Under the pieces are notes generated by a model. It saw nothing but the letters and a program-made list of their open reading frames with translations. It did not search any database and was not told the origin of the DNA. 64,000 nt of DNA from Chaenocephalus aceratus (taxonomy: Eukaryota; Chordata; Actinopteri; Perciformes; Channichthyidae), in assembly GCA_023974075.1 (NCBI GenBank), contig JAMFTG010000139.1, positions 227,516-291,515 of the forward strand. Reading direction: 5' to 3'. A program made the position numbers and the translations under genes. Of this stretch, positions 59,573 through 64,000 are shown one piece after another. Position 1 is the first letter of the stretch; the number at the start of each line of letters is the position of its first letter.

Positions 59573-61582
59573 TTACCCAAGATTCTCAGCTACGCTGATT
59601 GGATATTTTAGCCGCAATGCATGCTGGGGTTTGGTGTTTATATTAGATGAAATCCGGAAAACATTTGAAAAGACTAAAATAATACTTAATTCCGAGTGTT
59701 CTTGCTTTTCTCTTTGAAAGTCATCACATAACGGCATTGTAATACACGGTTTCGGCTGCATACATATTACAGATATGCCGTAGTTCTTTATTTAGAGCGC
59801 CCTGATGAGAAGACCTTTGGAAAAACTGAAGAAATGCCGCCGAAACTGAATACTTGACGTGGATCATAAATATATCAACAATTAAAAAACTTCTCAATTT
59901 CTCTTCACACAATACGTCTCCGTGCAGTATCAACACTAATTCGGCTGACTTTTACATTTGATATAATTCATAGATAGGTTATATTTACACCATAACGGTG
60001 CACAGCTGATATAATAGGACTTGTAGTTTTTAAAGATATTACTGATTTGAATTGGATTGAATTTTGAATGTAAGAATGTAAATACTGAGTCTGAAATAGT
60101 ATAGCAATATGCTGTAAAATTATGTGAAAGCATGAATAAAACTACACATCTTCAGATGTTGTACATACAAGTGTCTGTGTGTAGTGTACCTTGTGTGCCT
60201 AGTGGTTAAAGCACGTTATTGAATTATTGTTTTTATGTGTTATATTTGATTAAAAAAATATTAAGGGTACATATACTTTCATAGGGGAAAGTAGAAGGTC
60301 TGTGATAGAAATATAGAATATAAAAAATCAAGAAGATACTATAAGTGATCTCTTCAATAAAACAGTTTAGTGCAGGATGTACAAAGATATTAATAGGAGG
60401 AGGTGCAAAACAGAAAAACGAATTAACCTTTATTTAAACATTAAATAACAGATTACGGTCTTCTTTTAAATAAGAAAAAAATGTTGGGGGTATCTATCTA
60501 CAGATAAATACAAAGTACTTAACGTCTAATATATTGCTTTCCTGCAATGTTAACTATGTTGAAGCACTTATTTTAACTGATATTATACATATGGATTATA
60601 CTCTTATGTATGTAGATAGAATAAGAAAATGTGCAGAATATGACAGTTTAATGGTGGAGGTAGCACACATATTGATAGATGTCTTGTAATGCACTTGTTG
60701 AGGGACCTGTGACCCAAGTTTTTCATTCATTTCATAACTACACCGTAAGTTGTGTATGATATGTCAATACACCTTTAAAATCTTGAAATCTTGAAAGGGA
60801 TGTGCAAAATAGCCATAATATATAGTCCTGTTAATTAACTATTAGTAGAGAATAACGAGTAATTAATATACTTTATTACTCGTTTCCATTAATGTCAATT
60901 GCAGATACATGTTTAGTCTTCTCAAGCACCAACTATCAATATCTCTCCTGATTGTTGGCACTTGACAATCACCTTCCCTGAATTTTACTCAGGTGTAACT
61001 AAAGTCCTGATTTAAGGGTTGTTTATATTTCACATAATTAATCAGAATCTGCAAAGTAACTCAAATAATTGTAGTGGAGTAAAAATACCAGGTTACCCTC
61101 TGAATTGTAGTGGAGTTAGAATTACAAAGTATCAATGAGCGGTCATGTGGGTATATTAATGCTATATATTGATGCTGCGCATTATGGACAGCGATTTTCA
61201 CCCATTTATTAATTATATGTTTTACATTTGATAACACCAATGTGTTTAATACTGGCAACTTCTAATTGTGGGAAAAACGAAAACGTTCAGTAGAGACGTC
61301 CCATAGAACATTTTGCGAAACACAATAGTGTAGTGTGTAGTTCTAGGGGTGCGTTCGATTCCAGTTTTGGATAGTCTGGCGTGGTTTCGTTCCATTTCAA
61401 ACAGCTGTTTGACGCTGTAACCTTGGCGCACTGCCACTCCAACATCCAATCCCAGACCTTGAAGAGTAATCACGGGGACTGTAGTCCTAAACGATAGCTG
61501 GGGATTCTGGGTAGTGTAGTGTCTTCGGCCGTCCTAAACTCAAACATTTTGACAATCGCAATGATGCTCGAAATGTCCCTTA

Positions 61583-62367
61583 TAGGCCTACGTCTGTTTC
61601 CGGTTATTTTTATTTTGAAATTCAGTTCCTGACGAACGCCAAAAAAAGACCGAGATTATGGAATTAAACCAATAAATAAAAGCAAGGATAATTGTGTGTT
61701 ATTGGTGAGTAAATACCAGTGTGTTATTTGAAAAGAATAATAAATTAGAAGGAAAAAAAGATTTTAAAAATACGAGGCTCTGAGCCCCGTGTATTTTCCT
61801 CACAGACGTAAGTAATCTTCGTCATAACTAGCAAACTAAACATCATGTACATGTAATGCACAAAATAATCAGAAATAAAAACTCATTACTCGCATACAAT
61901 GACATCAAAACGCATTTTAATGGCCAAATGAACCTTAAAATAGGCATTTTCACCGAGAATAACACGAGGAACAGCCATTGTTGTTGATCACGTGGTCTGG
62001 GAGCTGTTGCAGCGTCCATAGCAACCACCGTAGCAACCATGAATGTGTACACATTCATGAAGTAATCTTCGTCATAACTAGCAAACTAAACATCATGTAC
62101 ATGTACTGCACAAATAATCAGAAATAAAAACTCATTACTCGCATTAAAATGAGATCAAAACGCATTTAATGGCAAATGAACCTTAAAATAGGCATTATGA
62201 AGGTCTATGGGACGCCCTGCCGTAGAAGCCTGACGGGCAAGGGGTCCGCTGTGGTCGCAATGAAGGTCTATGGGACGCCCTGCCCGTAGAAAATGACGGG
62301 AAAGGGGTACCCTGTACGTAATATAGCGACGGGAGGGGCCCTGGCCGTCCGTCAATATGTGACGGGA
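61583..62367 (-). repeat. Right arm of the long inverted repeat
   Basis: Same internal arrangement as the left arm, inverted: 135-bp blocks at about 61810-61946 and 62062-62200, two GGGACGCCCTGCC(C)GTAGAA motifs at 62211-62295, and outer end CGTCAATATGTGACGGGATG. Confidence 0.88.
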
Positions 62368-62386
62368 TGAGAGTGAGAACGTGTTG

Positions 62387-62409
62387 CACACACACACACA
62401 CACACACGT
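62387..62409. repeat. Short (CA)n
   Basis: About 11 CA units between the right arm and the dispersed repeat at 62408-62859. Confidence 0.95.
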
Positions 62410-62859
62410 CCGTCTTTTCACTGAATTGTCGTCTTGAAAAGGGAACTCACAACAATTCCGCAACAACTTCCTCTTCACCTGTTGCACTTATCATTTCACG
62501 TTAAAAAACAATAAATCGGCATGAATTGCTTCGTCGCATTCATCTATCTAGATGCTCTGTCTCGAGCCAGTTAACTAGCGGGCCTTCTAGAACACCCTGG
62601 AAACCGAGGGGAACTCTGAAAGAACACGCCCATTGGCTACAAATCAATTTATGATTGGTTGATCAAACTGTCAGTCCAACGTACGCTCTCATTCAGAGCA
62701 ACGGCCAGGGCCTTCGATGAAGGGATGTAGAATACCTTGTTGAAGGATATTCTACCCCAGAGACCCCAGGACACGATCTGATGGTTGCTTCTTCTTTTCT
62801 AACACAACCCACTGAAATGCGTAGCATGGTCCGAGAAGGACAAACAAATCAACGTAACA
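62408..62859 (-). repeat. Dispersed repeat, copy 2 (uninterrupted)
   Basis: Reverse complement of 35268-35573 plus 36509-36625, without the hAT insertion; ATCTAGAT occurs once at 62546-62553. Confidence 0.88.
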
Positions 62860-63275
62860 CTAATATTACAGATCACACGGATACCATTCTCATTTATTCA
62901 TTTTATAATATAATTAAATCGATTTTTGGTTTGTTTTATCCGAGTGTTCCAGGGCATTCTCTGATTACCTTGAAGGCCCTGACGGTTCGCCACTGGATAA
63001 TGATCACCTTATTAAAGCAGGACGAGATATAAAGAGCTTTGCAAAACGTGTGGAATCGAGAACATAACGCCCACAACTAACAGACAAGAGGGGAAAGTAC
63101 GCCACTGGGCTGTGAGTGAGCGCTCACATTCAGTGGGGTGTCAGTTCAGAGTTACTCGCATGCAGATCTCTCTGCACCAACTGATCATAGGGCCCGTCTT
63201 AAAGTGTGTTATCATCATGTCCGCGACCTCTTGAGGTTCGCATAATGTCGAGTGTTGTAGGTTTCACTGAAGGGT
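62860..63275. other. No recognised gene
   Basis: Ordinary sequence; the small frame at 62781-63032 lacks support. Confidence 0.5.
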
Positions 63276-63405
63276 AAGAGGCCCTTTTATGCTGTTTGGG
63301 GGTGTTCCTTTCCTGTCGTGTGTTATAGAGGTTATGTCAATGCTCTTGCAAAGACTCAAATCCCCCGTGTTCCCTCCAGGGAAGTTTCTCGGGACATCTC
63401 CGTTA

Positions 63406-63885
63406 CCTCATTCACACCAACTCCGGTTCAAGCTCCGTGCTAGAGCTTTTCAGGTTCAGAACCGGTTCTTCGGTTTAGCTCCGGCTCTTTTCACACCGCC
63501 CGAGTCCGACTGGTGCTGCGTCATTGCATCATCGTTTGCGTCATGACGTAACCGTTTGCGTGCCTGTGCTTCATAAAGCCACACCGTGCGGAAACCCCTC
63601 ACAGCGACAACAACAACAACAACAATGGCCGATTGTGCTCCAGCTTCCTCTGTACCTCTTCGGAAGACCAGATTCCCAGTAGGTAGCTGGTCTCTTCAGT
63701 GGACCACTGCTGCTTGCTAAGTTTCTCCATCGTTGTGTACAAGCTGGATAAACGCGGGCTTCTTTTGTTGTTGTTCAGGAGTTGATCCCGCCCCCCGCCT
63801 CGACGTAAGCGTGACGTATGCGGTGCTTTTGCTCTAGCCGGAAAAAGTTTGGTGCGAACCGGATTCCGGAGCTAAGAGAATGAGG
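63406..63885 (-). mobile_element. PIF/Harbinger-like element, about 480 bp, nested
   Basis: Imperfect inverted ends CCTCATTCACACCAACTCCGG (left) and, inverted, CCTCATTCTCTTAGCTCCGG (right). It holds a Myb/SANT-like start frame and no nuclease. The TSD is unclear (TTA left, TAT right). The superfamily is inferred from the Myb/SANT-like gene. Confidence 0.65.
63599..63730 (-). pseudogene. Myb/SANT-like DNA-binding remnant (Harbinger gene)
   Basis: On the minus strand ATG at 63728-63730 opens 'MEKLSKQQWSTEETSYLLGI' then 'WSSEEVQRKLEHNRP', a Leu run from a TTG triplet repeat, and a stop at 63599-63601. W-S-x-E-E-T-x-x-L-L-x-I-W is the first helix of the Myb/SANT-like domain carried by the second gene of PIF/Harbinger transposons. 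Only about 35 residues remain out of a domain of about 80, so it cannot be functional. The Leu run is due to an expanded CAA/TTG repeat rather than the protein. Confidence 0.8.
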
Positions 63886-64000
63886 TATATAAGCCGCTGA
63901 CCAATCACAACAGAGCCGGCCAGCTAACCAATCATTGCAGATTCGGGCTCTGGTTTCAGACAGAGGGTGAAAAGAGGTGCTGCAGCACAGGCAGTATGAG

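Larger units (their letters stand above)
63276..64000 (+). mobile_element. TTAA-type MITE, split by Harbinger, cut by window end
   Basis: 63276-63405 (AAGAGGCCCTTTTATGCTGT ... CTCAAATCCCCCGTGTTCCC) is the left part. After the nested element the family resumes at 63886 (TATATAAGCCGCTGACCAAT, CAGACAGAGGGTGAAAAGAG, GTGCTGCAGCACAGGCAGTA). The right terminus lies beyond 64000. Confidence 0.65.

Overview
The window looks like a stretch of a ray-finned (teleost, probably percomorph) fish nuclear chromosome. The evidence is the repeat spectrum: very abundant CA/GT microsatellites, hAT, PIF/Harbinger and piggyBac-type miniature elements, an RTE/Rex3-like LINE tail, a tRNA-derived SINE and L2-like 3' tails. 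The only host gene I can recognise is a vertebrate class 6 semaphorin with vertebrate-type intron boundaries. Nothing bacterial or viral is seen, and no rRNA or tRNA gene was found.

Host gene: a semaphorin-6D-like gene runs on the minus strand, right to left. Its 3'-terminal coding exon (transmembrane segment, cytoplasmic tail and stop) is at 30927-32265, probably with a long 3' UTR reaching about 28250. Three short exons upstream (53503-53560, 53027-53077, 49142-49297) match in position, splice phase and partly in residues the alternatively spliced stalk between the PSI domain and the membrane in SEMA6D. The sema and PSI exons must lie beyond position 64000. The terminal exon contains several frame breaks, and one of the small exons is one base too long at a C/G run. 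Either the assembly carries homopolymer indels or this copy is decaying.

Layout: 1-28 kb is gene-poor flank. It holds a 42-bp-arm hairpin at the left edge, a 3.4-kb Rex3-like LINE insertion whose 3' tail has grown into a 2.6-kb composite VNTR, several hAT elements with clear 8-bp target duplications, a CGGBP1-like hAT gene remnant, a Harbinger element with a MADF remnant, a 40-bp minisatellite split by a terminal-inverted-repeat element, a piggyBac-type MITE and a 37-bp minisatellite. From 28 to 54 kb are the semaphorin 3' UTR, exons and large introns, the latter filled with microsatellites, hAT copies, MITEs and a SINE. From 54 to 64 kb are a 16-bp minisatellite of about 77 units, a further inverted-repeat MITE, a 3.6-kb structure with inverted arms of about 0.8 kb, and at the right edge a TTAA-type MITE with a Harbinger element (Myb/SANT-like remnant) nested in it.

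The most striking points are the self-amplified LINE tail, the 3.6-kb long-inverted-repeat element with a reading frame preserved in both arms, a shared TCTAGA-like core in the target duplications of independent hAT insertions, and the set of phase-1 cassette exons of the semaphorin. Most long open frames in the window are by-products of short tandem repeats, not genes.
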